Assembly: GCA_947449695.1 (NCBI GenBank) | Contig: CANFST010000002.1 | Location: 1 to 64,000 of the forward strand | Length of the DNA: 64,000 bases | Source of the DNA: Chitinophagales bacterium | GTDB lineage: Bacteria; Bacteroidota; Bacteroidia; Chitinophagales; CAIODY01 | Reading direction: 5' to 3' | In this document: piece by piece, positions 1 to 8,564 of the stretch | How the letters are laid out: the number at the start of each line of letters is the position of its first letter | How positions within the stretch are numbered: the stretch's first letter is position 1 | Notes under the pieces: generated by a model | Database searches by the model: none | Told to the model about the DNA's origin: nothing | The model's input: only the letters and a program-made list of their open reading frames with translations | Made by a program: the position numbers and the translations under genes

Positions 1-2
1 CA

Positions 3-146
3 TGGGTAATGCTATTGGCATCAAAAAAACGCAAACAAACTATCAGCAATTTGCCGCATGGCAAAGATGCATCGGTGGAAGTATGCGCTATTAATAGTGT
101 TGATAATAGCGATTGGAGTGGTGGCGTTAAAAAACTGGTGGATTAA
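3..146 (+). CDS. 3' end of an unidentified gene, cut by the window edge
   Basis: A frame open from the left edge reads 47 codons and stops with TAA at 144-146. It ends in a mixed-composition stretch with Ser-Gly-Gly-Val-Lys-Lys near the terminus, which looks like protein rather than chance. Too little is present to name a family. A competing ATG frame at position 2 is shorter. It points toward the glycosyltransferase on the other strand, with about 40 bases between the two stops. Confidence 0.4.
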   Translation, partial: WVMLLASKKRKQTISNLPHGKDASVEVCAINSVDNSDWSGGVKKLVD

Positions 147-187
147 AAATTCATACCAAACTTAAAAAGAGCAAGAATGGGAAGGGA

Positions 188-1192
188 TTAAATATACTTT
201 TTCATGCTTTCCCACTCCGCTTTAAAATTCTGATTGGCAAACGGATACCCCTGATGATGGGCAAATTGAGCAATTGTCGAAAAAACACTTTTTTCTTGTT
301 GGGCTTCAATTATTTTTTGCTCAATGGCTTTAGGCAGAATTTTACGAATAACTTTTGTTACTTTCTTTTTAGTGGAAGTATAAGCTTTTAGCAAATAAGG
401 CTGAAAAATTTTTTCTGTAGCTTGTTTGTTAAATGCCGTTTCGGGTGCCACATACTGATGTATCAATTTCAAAAATGATTCATATTCAGTTTTCATTTTT
501 TCACTGGTCATTATTTTGTGAAAGCTCAAAGTAGTTGCTCCTGCCGATGTAGGTATGTGTTCACGGGCCGAATAAAACTCGGGCAACATTTTTATTTTTC
601 CTTTTGCTGTTGGAATTATTGCCATTAAAAATTCAACCAGATTCAGATTATTGATTTTGTTTTTAACCATTTCGGCATAAGTGGTTTTCATCACCTCGGT
701 GCGCTGAATAGCATAAAACAGCGGATAATAATGCTGCATTAGTTTTTGCAGACGAATATTTTTTTCATCATTTTCTAAATTAGCCGATAAACCAGCTTCA
801 TAAATAGGAAACAAAACTAACTCCTGGTTTATTTTCGTAAATCGAGTATAAGTGCCTTGTGCAGTGGTGTAAGCAAGATTTTGCTCTAAAAATTCAACTG
901 ATTTTTTTATGCCATTTAACGAAAAAAAATCATCATCAGCCATTAACATTACATAAGGTGTAGTAACATTTTGCAAAGCATAATTTACCTTTTCAACAAA
1001 TGAAAATTGGGGGCAATGATGATAAACCAATCCACTTTCATCAACGCATGAATTGTTTTTAGCGATGCTTGAATCACAAATCTGAAGAGGAATTTCAGCC
1101 AGATTTTCTTTATAAAACTTTACACATCGCTCTAAATATTGAGGACGATTGTGAGTGGGGACAATGATGGAAATTTGTTTTGAGATATTCAT
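188..1192 (-). CDS. Glycosyltransferase family 2-like protein
   Basis: The 334-residue protein opens with the GT-A signature ISIIVPTHNRPQYLERC and has an acidic metal/nucleotide-binding run, MLMADDDFF, near residue 85. This is the pattern of inverting GT2 enzymes that move a sugar from an NDP-sugar. No membrane segments are visible, so it should be cytosolic. The C-terminal third is helical and Lys-rich and does not resemble the DPM1 type. The acceptor cannot be read from the sequence. It stands alone, divergent from the lipoprotein gene at 1303 with a 110-base AT-rich spacer. Confidence 0.8.
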   Translation of the reverse strand: MNISKQISIIVPTHNRPQYLERCVKFYKENLAEIPLQICDSSIAKNNSCVDESGLVYHHCPQFSFVEKVNYALQNVTTPYVMLMADDDFFSLNGIKKSVEFLEQNLAYTTAQGTYTRFTKINQELVLFPIYEAGLSANLENDEKNIRLQKLMQHYYPLFYAIQRTEVMKTTYAEMVKNKINNLNLVEFLMAIIPTAKGKIKMLPEFYSAREHIPTSAGATTLSFHKIMTSEKMKTEYESFLKLIHQYVAPETAFNKQATEKIFQPYLLKAYTSTKKKVTKVIRKILPKAIEQKIIEAQQEKSVFSTIAQFAHHQGYPFANQNFKAEWESMKKYI

Positions 1193-1302
1193 GTAATAAA
1201 ATTAGCTAAAAGTTTATTCCTTGATTTTGAACAAATAAAGACATCAAAATTGGAATAATTAAAAATCAAATCCTTTTTTATCTTTACCAAAACTAAATAT
1301 TT

Positions 1303-1716
1303 ATGCGTCGTTTTTTATTTTTTATTTTAATCATTGGTTCATTAATTAGTTGCCGAAAAAAAATAAATGTACCCGATGATTCATTGCAAAATTTATTTGG
1401 CACTTGGAACTGGCAATATACTTTTGAAAAAGATGGCGGCTACAGCACCCCTACCACAGTTGGTGCTGATTATAAAAGAATCTATACCGATAAAGGCAGA
1501 TTTGAATACCACAAAGGCTCATCAACTCAGCAAAAATTGAATTATGACTTTGCTACCTCAACCAGCAGCAAATATAAATTTGCTGTTGAATACTGGCATC
1601 GCACTTTTAGCAATGATACCCGTTCTACCGAAAATATACACTTTTCAGGTGATACTTTATTTATAACTCAAAGTTGCGATACCTGTTACATTGAGGTATA
1701 TACCAAAGCAAAATAA
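1303..1716 (+). CDS. Small lipoprotein, lipocalin-like
   Basis: This 137-residue protein has a lipoprotein signal: a hydrophobic N-terminus ending in the lipobox LISC, with Cys17 as the likely lipidated residue. The mature part carries LFGTWNWQYTF, a GTW motif often found near the start of lipocalin-like folds of Bacteroidota lipoproteins, and ends in a Cys-x-x-Cys pair (SCDTCYIE). It is probably anchored in an envelope membrane with unknown ligand. The start is an ATG; a possible -7 box (TATCTTTA) lies at 1279-1286. deoC follows after 13 bases, so the two may be co-transcribed. Confidence 0.65.
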   Translation: MRRFLFFILIIGSLISCRKKINVPDDSLQNLFGTWNWQYTFEKDGGYSTPTTVGADYKRIYTDKGRFEYHKGSSTQQKLNYDFATSTSSKYKFAVEYWHRTFSNDTRSTENIHFSGDTLFITQSCDTCYIEVYTKAK

Positions 1717-1729
1717 CACTGATATAAAA

Positions 1730-2386
1730 ATGGATAATAAAATATTTGCCCGATACATAGACCATACCCTTTTATCACCAACATCTGGTTTATCTGCCAT
1801 ACATCAATTATGCAATGAAGCCATCGAAAACAGATTTGCGGCTGTTTGTGTTCCGCCTTGTTATGTTGAAATTGCAAAAGATAAACTTACAGATAGTGGC
1901 ATTAAAATAGCCACTGTAATTGGATTTCCGTTTGGTTATAATCATACCGAAGCAAAAGCAACAGAAATTGAATTAGCCATTGGCAATGGTGCTGATGAAC
2001 TGGACATGGTTATTAATTTAATTGATTTAACCAATAGCAATGAGGATTTTTTATTTAATGAAATAAACTACTGCACACAGCTTTGTCACGAACGTGATGC
2101 CATCATTAAAATAATTATCGAATCAGGTATTTTATCGAGTGAACAAATTATTGCTGCCTGCCATATTTGCGCCGATGCTGGTGTTGATTATGTAAAAACA
2201 TCAACTGGCTATGCAGCGCAAGGTGCTACAATTGAAGCAGTGCAACTAATGCGAAAACAATTGCCAAGTAATGTTGGTATTAAAGCAAGTGGCGGAATAA
2301 AAACCAAAGCCGATGCGCTTGCCTTTATCAATGCAGGTGCCACCCGAATTGGTACTTCTAACGCAATAAAAATGATGAAAGAATAA
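1730..2386 (+). CDS. deoC: Deoxyribose-phosphate aldolase
   Basis: Class I aldolase that splits 2-deoxyribose 5-phosphate into glyceraldehyde 3-phosphate and acetaldehyde in deoxynucleoside salvage. The 218-residue TIM barrel shows the family landmarks: ARYIDHTLL at the N-terminus, the acidic DELDMVIN strand, the Schiff-base lysine in YVKTSTGYA, and the second lysine in GIKASGGIKT. I chose the ATG at 1730. A frame continues upstream to a TTG at 1691, but those 13 residues overlap the lipoprotein gene and precede the conserved start of the family. The stop lies nine bases from the stop of the convergent methyltransferase gene. Confidence 0.93.
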   Translation: MDNKIFARYIDHTLLSPTSGLSAIHQLCNEAIENRFAAVCVPPCYVEIAKDKLTDSGIKIATVIGFPFGYNHTEAKATEIELAIGNGADELDMVINLIDLTNSNEDFLFNEINYCTQLCHERDAIIKIIIESGILSSEQIIAACHICADAGVDYVKTSTGYAAQGATIEAVQLMRKQLPSNVGIKASGGIKTKADALAFINAGATRIGTSNAIKMMKE

Positions 2387-2395
2387 ACTAAACTA

Positions 2396-3298
2396 TTATT
2401 TCTTTTTCCCGATGGCGTGCCAATAAGGGGTTTGGGCAGAGAAAACGATTTCAGTAAGGCCGCAATCGATCATCATTTTTTCAATTTCTTTTTTTGTAAA
2501 TCGTTGTTCTAAAGGTGTCCCGAATCTGTCTAATGCATCATTCTGCATGATATAAAATGATTTATTAGCATAATAAAATAAAGGTATTTTTTGCTGCATT
2601 TTTTCGCCAAAAATATTTTTTACCAGGCTTGAAATTTTTGCCAACGGAAAATAAACAACGGCTGCAATTAAGTTGCAAACTATCTTTTTTAAGCCATGTG
2701 GCATTTTCGAAATCACTAATCTGAACACATTTGAAAAAGCAAAAAGCAATTTGAATAAAACGCTTTTGTTATCGAATCGGTAGTATAGATAAACTAAAAA
2801 ATATCCTCCTGATTTTAATTTTTCAACACAAGATTGCATGGCTTGCTGGGTGTTAGGGATATGATGCAATACGCCTAAACTAAAAACAAAATCAAATGAA
2901 TCATTTGCAAACGGAATATTGCTTACACCAGCCTGAGTAACTCTTACATTGCTTAAATTACTGGTCAGCTTTGAAGCTACATAAACTGCATTACTTGGGT
3001 CAACAGCCTCAACAAATTTAGCTTTAGAGGCTACATACTTACTCCATCGTCCGCTTCCACAGCCAACATCGAGCACTAATGAATTTTTATTGAGTTGATT
3101 TTCTTTTACAATATCAAAATATTCATCGCCTATTTTTTCAATCTCTGCATCATCAAATGAATGAAATGAACTCCACTCGTCGCCAAAAGAATCAACAGTT
3201 TTTTTATCCAGATTTTTTTCATCTGGCAAAATAAAACTATTGATTTCAGCATCAGCAGTTACCAATTTTTGAACAGGTGAAGATTGATAGGCTAACAT
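2396..3298 (-). CDS. Class I SAM-dependent methyltransferase
   Basis: The 300-residue protein has the Rossmann-fold motif I LVLDVGCGSGRWSKYV near residue 75, an acidic motif II strand (VEAVDPS), and FSLGVLHHIPN, the motif IV/post-IV pattern of the UbiE/methyltransf_11 group. After the catalytic domain come about 60 hydrophobic and basic residues (YFLVYLYYRF to KMPHGLKKIVCNLIAA), suggesting membrane association or a lipid-like substrate. The last segment, with FTKKEIEKMM, is typical of small-molecule methyltransferases. The substrate is unknown. It is divergent from the DUF4293 gene. Confidence 0.8.
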   Translation of the reverse strand: MLAYQSSPVQKLVTADAEINSFILPDEKNLDKKTVDSFGDEWSSFHSFDDAEIEKIGDEYFDIVKENQLNKNSLVLDVGCGSGRWSKYVASKAKFVEAVDPSNAVYVASKLTSNLSNVRVTQAGVSNIPFANDSFDFVFSLGVLHHIPNTQQAMQSCVEKLKSGGYFLVYLYYRFDNKSVLFKLLFAFSNVFRLVISKMPHGLKKIVCNLIAAVVYFPLAKISSLVKNIFGEKMQQKIPLFYYANKSFYIMQNDALDRFGTPLEQRFTKKEIEKMMIDCGLTEIVFSAQTPYWHAIGKKK

Positions 3299-3376
3299 AT
3301 CATTTTGTTTAAAACAGGAAATTTCAGATTTTCACAAACATAAATACTCCTATTCTAAATTACTAAATAATTGAAG

Positions 3377-3384
3377 TAAGTTTG
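3377..3384 (+). promoter_or_regulatory. Bacteroidota -7 box upstream of the DUF4293 gene
   Basis: TAAGTTTG matches the Bacteroidota -7 consensus TAnnTTTG exactly and sits 17 bases before the ATG at 3401. The -33 region is only a weak TTC. It would drive the DUF4293/SGNH pair. Confidence 0.45.
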
Positions 3385-3400
3385 CGATTATTTTAATTAT

Positions 3401-3841
3401 ATGATTCAGCGTAAACAAACCTTGTATTTATTGTTAGCAGCTATTTTTACTGGCTCAACTTATTTTTTCAATCTTTGGTCATGTGTTTATACATCTAACC
3501 CAGATAACTTTCCTGCAATGGTAAGTGTAAGAAGTTTTTTACCAATACTATTAAGTGTGGCAGCTTCAGTTATCATGGCATTGGTGAGTATATTTTTATT
3601 CAAAAACAGAAAAAGACAAATGCTGATTTCAATTGTTGCAATGGCTACAAATATTTTTGTTGTATTGTTCGGATGGATTGAAATTAATAACATTCAAAAA
3701 AAAGGCTCAGCAGTAATTATTTCGCAATCTTACTCGTTAGGCATTATTCTTCCTTTTATTTCTATTGTATTAATTGCTTTGGCCATTGCAGGTATTCGTA
3801 AAGATGAAAAATTAGTAACTTCTTTAGACCGATTGAGATAA
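3401..3841 (+). CDS. DUF4293 family membrane protein
   Basis: The 146-residue protein begins MIQRKQTLYLLLAAIF and ends GIRKDEKLVTSLDRLR, both hallmarks of the Bacteroidota-specific DUF4293 family. Four transmembrane segments can be seen, around residues 8-24, 45-68, 74-94 and 108-128, separated by short loops; the C-terminus is charged and probably cytoplasmic. Function is unknown. The stop and the next start overlap (TAATG at 3839-3843), so it is translationally coupled to the SGNH hydrolase. Confidence 0.88.
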   Translation: MIQRKQTLYLLLAAIFTGSTYFFNLWSCVYTSNPDNFPAMVSVRSFLPILLSVAASVIMALVSIFLFKNRKRQMLISIVAMATNIFVVLFGWIEINNIQKKGSAVIISQSYSLGIILPFISIVLIALAIAGIRKDEKLVTSLDRLR

Positions 3842-4446
3842 TGCAACCCGAAAAAAAAACATTCTTAGCCATAGGCGATTCTTACACAGTTGGTGAACTG
3901 GTTGAAACATCACAAAGGTGGACCATGCAATTGGTGAAACTTTTTCAGGCAAATAATATTTTATTTCATCCCCCTATAACCATTGCTCATACTGGTGCTA
4001 CGACCGATGAACTTTTATTTGATTTAAACCAATTGCAACCGAAAGGAAAGTTTGATTTAGTCAGTTTATTAATTGGCGTAAATAATCAATACAGAGGGTA
4101 CTCATTGATAGATTATGAAAAAGAGTTTGAGATGTTGCTAGATATTTCAATTAATTTATCAAAACAACAAGTAGTTGTAGTTTCTATTCCGGATTGGAGC
4201 TATTCAGCTTTTGGTTCAAATGACCAAAGAGGCAGTGAAAAAATTTCGTCTGAAATTGCTGCTTTTAATACCGCAAACAAAAAGATAGCTGATAAAAAAA
4301 ATGTTTTATACGCTGATATAACTGCATTATCAATGAATCATGATCCTTCTTTTTTTGCAGTTGATATGCTTCACCCAAGTGGCAAGCAATATGGATTATG
4401 GGCTGAAAAAATTAATTCTATTATAAGCCCTCATTTTGAAAAATAA
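3841..4446 (+). CDS. SGNH/GDSL-family hydrolase
   Basis: The 201-residue esterase-like protein has all SGNH blocks: block I AIGDSYTVGE with the nucleophile serine, block II glycine in HTGATTDELL, block III LIGVNNQY with the oxyanion asparagine, and block V DMLHPSGKQY with the catalytic Asp and His. There is no signal peptide, so it should act in the cytosol on an unknown ester. Length is normal for the family. The start codon overlaps the DUF4293 stop. Confidence 0.88.
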   Translation: MQPEKKTFLAIGDSYTVGELVETSQRWTMQLVKLFQANNILFHPPITIAHTGATTDELLFDLNQLQPKGKFDLVSLLIGVNNQYRGYSLIDYEKEFEMLLDISINLSKQQVVVVSIPDWSYSAFGSNDQRGSEKISSEIAAFNTANKKIADKKNVLYADITALSMNHDPSFFAVDMLHPSGKQYGLWAEKINSIISPHFEK

Positions 4447-4547
4447 TTTTAAAGATGAAGGGTTATTGTTTAATAAAAATTAATTGCCGGAAACTTACAA
4501 CTTATAAATAGTTTCCATTGTTTAACTATTAATTTTATTCAAGACTT

Positions 4548-6914
4548 ATGAAAAAATATTTCATTTTCTGTTTACTGATAATGAGTTTAATTAAAGCAAC
4601 TCATGCACAAAATTTTACCATAAACGGTTATATTAAAGATTCAGCAAATGGTGAAACATTTATAGGCAGCTCCATTCGAGTTGCTGAAAACGCCAGTATT
4701 GGCGCTACTTCGAATGCTTATGGCTTTTATTCACTCTCCTTACCAAAAGGAAATTACACTTTATTATACTCCTACTTAGGTTTTGAAACTGTTGAGAGAA
4801 AAATCGAATTGAATCAAAATTTATCAATCAATATTGATCTAAAAAAAAGAAACATATTAGAAAAAGCTATCGTAATTACTGATAAAAGGAAAGATGAATC
4901 AGTAAAGAGTACACAAATGGGGCAAATCGAATTAAGCACTGAACAAATAAAAAATATTCCTGCCATTTTTGGTGAAGTGGATGTAATGAAAGCGTTGCAA
5001 TTATTGCCTGGTGTGCAATCGGCTGGAGAAGGGCAAAGTGGTTTTTATGTTCGTGGTGGTGGGCCTGATCAAAATTTAGTTTTACTTGACGATGCAACAG
5101 TTTATAACACTGGGCATCTGTTTGGTTTTTTTTCAGTATTTAATTCAGATGCAATAAAAAATACAACATTGATAAAGGGAGGTATGCCAGCAAATTATGG
5201 CGGTCGTTTATCATCGGTTGTTGATGTAACCATGAAAGAAGGCAACAATAAAACATTTCATGGAAGTGGTGGCATAGGCTTAATAGCATCGAGGCTGACA
5301 CTAGAAGGACCGCTTAAAAAAAATAAAGGTTCGTTTGTTGTTTCGGGGCGCAGGACCTACATCGACGCAATTATCAAACCATTCATCAGCAACAGTCAAT
5401 TGAAAGGAAGTGGTTATTATTTTTATGATTTGAATTTGAAGGCTAATTATAAATTCAGCAATAAAGACAGAGTTTATTTAAGTGGCTATTTTGGAAGAGA
5501 TGTTTTTTCATTTAAAAACAGCAGCGGCACTTTGAATATTAATATGCCCTGGGGGAACTCAACTACTACAGTGCGTTGGAATCACTTGTTCAATGATAAA
5601 TTATTTTGCAATACCTCTGTTATTTATAATGATTACCAATTCAAAATTGGTTTATCACAAAATAATTTCAATTTAGGTTTGTTAAGCAGCATTAGAGACT
5701 GGAATGCAAAATCAGATTTTGAGTACTATTTGAATAACAAAAATCAGATGAAGTTTGGATTTAATTATATTTATCACACCTTCAATCCCAATGCTGTTAG
5801 CATCCAAACATCAAGTATTGATATTACTCCGGCTGACGAAAACAAACGTCATGCCCACGAAGCTGCTCTGTATTGGTTAGATGATTGGAGTGTAACATCA
5901 CGATTGAAAATAAATGCAGGTTTGCGTTATTCGTTTTATCAGCAGGTTGGGCAATACAACTATATTTTAACTGATAAAGATTTTCATCCAACAGATACAA
6001 TTCATTTTAATAAAGGGCAAAATGTAAAAACTTATGCAGGAGTAGGCGGTTTAGAACCCCGAATAACACTGCGTTATGAGCTAACCGAAAGTTCTTCGAT
6101 CAAAGCAGCTTATTCACACAACAATCAGTATATCCATTTAGTAAGTAGTAACGGAACTACATTACCAACCGACATTTGGGTACCAAGCACTATTTCAGTT
6201 AAGCCACAAATCAGTGACCAATATGCCATCGGCTATTTCAGAAATTTTAAACATAACATGTATGAAACCTCCGTTGAGTTGTATTATAAAAATATGCAAA
6301 ATCAAATTGAGTATCATGAATTCTATGTACCAACAGGCGATGGAAATGTAGAAAAGGATTTTATTTTCGGCAAGGGCGAATCGCATGGAGCTGAATTTTT
6401 CATCAACAAAAAAGAAGGTAAATTAACAGGTTGGATTGGATACACACTTTCCTTCACGAATCGAAAATTTGATTTATTAAACAACGGAAATTGGTTCCCA
6501 TCAAAATTTGACAGACGTCATGATATCAGTTTTGTAGCATCTTATGAGTTGAATGATAAATGGAAATTTGGAGCAATCTGGGTATATGGTTCAGGCAATA
6601 CTGCTACAGTACCAGATGCATTATATCAAATCAATGGTACATTGTATGAACATTTCACATCAGTAAATGCCTATCGTTTGCCATCATATCATCGTGGAGA
6701 TATTTCTGCCACTTACACACCAAACAAGCGAAATAAAAAATTTGAATCGAGTTGGACTTTTGCCATTTATAATGTTTACAGTCGTTTTAATCCATACTTC
6801 GTTTATCTGGATATAAATGGCAGTGTAACTGCAGGCACATCGAGCGTTACAGCAAAAGAAGTTTCAATTTTTCCATATCCATTACCTTCTATTACTTGGA
6901 ATTTTAAATTTTAA
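4548..6914 (+). CDS. TonB-dependent outer-membrane receptor with carboxypeptidase-regulatory domain
   Basis: The 788-residue receptor has a signal peptide ending HAQ (residue 21), a carboxypeptidase-D regulatory-like domain (residues 22-100, with GSSIRVAENASIGATSNAYG), and a plug domain with VMKALQLLPGVQS and GFYVRGGGPDQNLVLLDD. The rest is barrel, ending in aromatic WNFKF as outer-membrane proteins do. It should import a ligand using TonB energy. The gene is directly followed, after three bases, by a DUF4249 lipoprotein, the usual partner in this phylum. This is not SusC: there is no SusD gene. The substrate is unknown. Confidence 0.9.
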   Translation: MKKYFIFCLLIMSLIKATHAQNFTINGYIKDSANGETFIGSSIRVAENASIGATSNAYGFYSLSLPKGNYTLLYSYLGFETVERKIELNQNLSINIDLKKRNILEKAIVITDKRKDESVKSTQMGQIELSTEQIKNIPAIFGEVDVMKALQLLPGVQSAGEGQSGFYVRGGGPDQNLVLLDDATVYNTGHLFGFFSVFNSDAIKNTTLIKGGMPANYGGRLSSVVDVTMKEGNNKTFHGSGGIGLIASRLTLEGPLKKNKGSFVVSGRRTYIDAIIKPFISNSQLKGSGYYFYDLNLKANYKFSNKDRVYLSGYFGRDVFSFKNSSGTLNINMPWGNSTTTVRWNHLFNDKLFCNTSVIYNDYQFKIGLSQNNFNLGLLSSIRDWNAKSDFEYYLNNKNQMKFGFNYIYHTFNPNAVSIQTSSIDITPADENKRHAHEAALYWLDDWSVTSRLKINAGLRYSFYQQVGQYNYILTDKDFHPTDTIHFNKGQNVKTYAGVGGLEPRITLRYELTESSSIKAAYSHNNQYIHLVSSNGTTLPTDIWVPSTISVKPQISDQYAIGYFRNFKHNMYETSVELYYKNMQNQIEYHEFYVPTGDGNVEKDFIFGKGESHGAEFFINKKEGKLTGWIGYTLSFTNRKFDLLNNGNWFPSKFDRRHDISFVASYELNDKWKFGAIWVYGSGNTATVPDALYQINGTLYEHFTSVNAYRLPSYHRGDISATYTPNKRNKKFESSWTFAIYNVYSRFNPYFVYLDINGSVTAGTSSVTAKEVSIFPYPLPSITWNFKF

Positions 6915-6917
6915 AAA

Positions 6918-7826
6918 ATGAAAAGAAATATTTTTTTTCTGTTGATTTCAATAGCTACTGCTTTTGCAGCCTGCGAAAAAAATTATGATTTAACAGGCGT
7001 TAGTTCGCTACCACCTCAACCAGTTGTAGAAGGTTATATTGAGAATGGTGTTACACCTTATGTTATTTTGACTAATACATTTTCGCTTTTTGGTAATCTG
7101 TCATTAGCTACAGTAAGCAATATTTTTATTCATGATGCGGTTGTAACAATTACCAGCAACAAAGGAGAAACTATCAGTTTACAAGAGAAAAACATAACCT
7201 TTAATGGAAATAAAATTTATGTTTATTTACCAACTAATTTAAGTGATACTGGAAAATTAAACACAACCTACTTTTTAAATATTACCTTAAAAGATGGTTC
7301 AAAAATTTCAGCTCAAACATCAATTTTAACTTCACCAAAAATAGATAGTCTTTGGGGTGTTCCAAGGAATTCAACACCAACAGATTCATTGGTAAGATTA
7401 TATTTAAAAAGACATGACAATGCCTCTACTAAAGATTTCTACCGATATTTTACTAAAACTAATAATCAGCAGTTTTTGCCCGGGAATGTTCAAGGACTGC
7501 TTTCAGTATTTGATGATGAATACACCAACGGACTTACTTATGAATGGCCAATCAACAGAGGTATTGACAGAAATGATACTTCAAAAAAACAATTTAAACA
7601 CCCCTTCTATTTTGTAAAAGGCGATACTGTAACCATTAAACTTTGTGCAATCGACCAACAGGTATATGACTTTTGGCTCACTGCTGATAATGCTTATGGG
7701 AATGTGGGAAATCCATTTGCTGCACCATCAAATGTAAAAAGCAATGTAACAGGTGCATTAGGAGTTTGGTGCGGTTATGCCACTTATAATCCACCCAATT
7801 ATTACAAAATAATTATTCCTAAATAA
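6918..7826 (+). CDS. DUF4249 lipoprotein, partner of the upstream TonB receptor
   Basis: This 302-residue protein has a lipobox (FAAC, Cys18) and the DUF4249 layout: PQPVVEGYIENG near the mature N-terminus, then a beta-rich body, and the conserved end GNPFAAPSNVKSNVTGALG followed by VWCGYATY. DUF4249 proteins are surface or periplasmic lipoproteins encoded next to TonB receptors; a substrate-capturing role is inferred, not shown. It starts three bases after the receptor stop and is certainly in its operon. A second complete copy (14684) and a remnant (63185) occur in this window. Confidence 0.85.
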   Translation: MKRNIFFLLISIATAFAACEKNYDLTGVSSLPPQPVVEGYIENGVTPYVILTNTFSLFGNLSLATVSNIFIHDAVVTITSNKGETISLQEKNITFNGNKIYVYLPTNLSDTGKLNTTYFLNITLKDGSKISAQTSILTSPKIDSLWGVPRNSTPTDSLVRLYLKRHDNASTKDFYRYFTKTNNQQFLPGNVQGLLSVFDDEYTNGLTYEWPINRGIDRNDTSKKQFKHPFYFVKGDTVTIKLCAIDQQVYDFWLTADNAYGNVGNPFAAPSNVKSNVTGALGVWCGYATYNPPNYYKIIIPK

Positions 7827-7829
7827 TTT

Positions 7830-8564
7830 TCAAATTGGCAATCGGCTACAAATAATTCCAGCTGCAACAGCTACATTTAGTGATTCAGCTTTTCCTTTGC
7901 CAGCAATGGTTACAAGATGAGTTGCCTTATCAATAATTTTTTGACTAACGCCCTTTCCTTCACTTCCTAGAACTAATAAACCATTTTTTGTAAAAGTAGT
8001 TTTCACAATATTTTCACCATTCATCACAGCCACAGCAATTTGATCAAATTTATTTTCAGTAATTAGTTTTTCTAAATCAACTACATCAACTTTCATTCTT
8101 AAAAACGAACCCATAGTTGCCTGTATAGTTTTACTATTAAACAAATCTGCACAATCAGGTGATGTAAAGATTTGTTGAATGCCAAACCAGTCAGCAGTGC
8201 GAATAATTGTACCATAATTTCCAGGATCCTGAATACCATCTAAAGCTATGCTCCAGCCATGATTGTTGATTATAATTTTATTGGCAGAGGGAATTTTCAT
8301 GACAATAATTACATCTGTAGGAGCTTGTAAATTGCTGATACGTTCAATTTCTTCGTTAGTAATTATTTCAATTTTATTCTTATTAAATTCAAACTGATGT
8401 TCATCAACAAATTTTTGTGTAGCATATACTTGTTCAATTGCCCAATTGCTGTTTAAAATTTCAATTGCAATTTTATTTCCTTCAGCCACAAAGCAGCCGT
8501 ATTTTAGCCTTAATTTTTTATTGGCTAAACTTTTGATATAAGAGATTTTACTTTTTGAAATCAT
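7830..8564 (-). CDS. TrmH/SpoU-family RNA 2'-O-methyltransferase
   Basis: The 244-residue SPOUT enzyme methylates a ribose 2'-OH in tRNA or rRNA using SAM. All three family motifs are present: motif 1 in GIQDPGNYGTIIRTADW with the catalytic Arg, motif 2 VLGSEGKGVS, and motif 3 ESLNVAVAAGI that forms the trefoil knot. The N-terminal 90 residues (KIKSLANKKLRLKYGCFVA pattern) form the substrate-binding domain. The start codon is head-to-head with, and overlaps, that of tamL, so promoters must lie inside the neighbouring coding sequences. Confidence 0.88.
   Translation of the reverse strand: MISKSKISYIKSLANKKLRLKYGCFVAEGNKIAIEILNSNWAIEQVYATQKFVDEHQFEFNKNKIEIITNEEIERISNLQAPTDVIIVMKIPSANKIIINNHGWSIALDGIQDPGNYGTIIRTADWFGIQQIFTSPDCADLFNSKTIQATMGSFLRMKVDVVDLEKLITENKFDQIAVAVMNGENIVKTTFTKNGLLVLGSEGKGVSQKIIDKATHLVTIAGKGKAESLNVAVAAGIICSRLPI

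Noticed and set aside
1691-1729. Longer deoC start at TTG 1691
   Set aside because: It would overlap the lipoprotein gene and adds residues not typical of the family; ATG 1730 fits.
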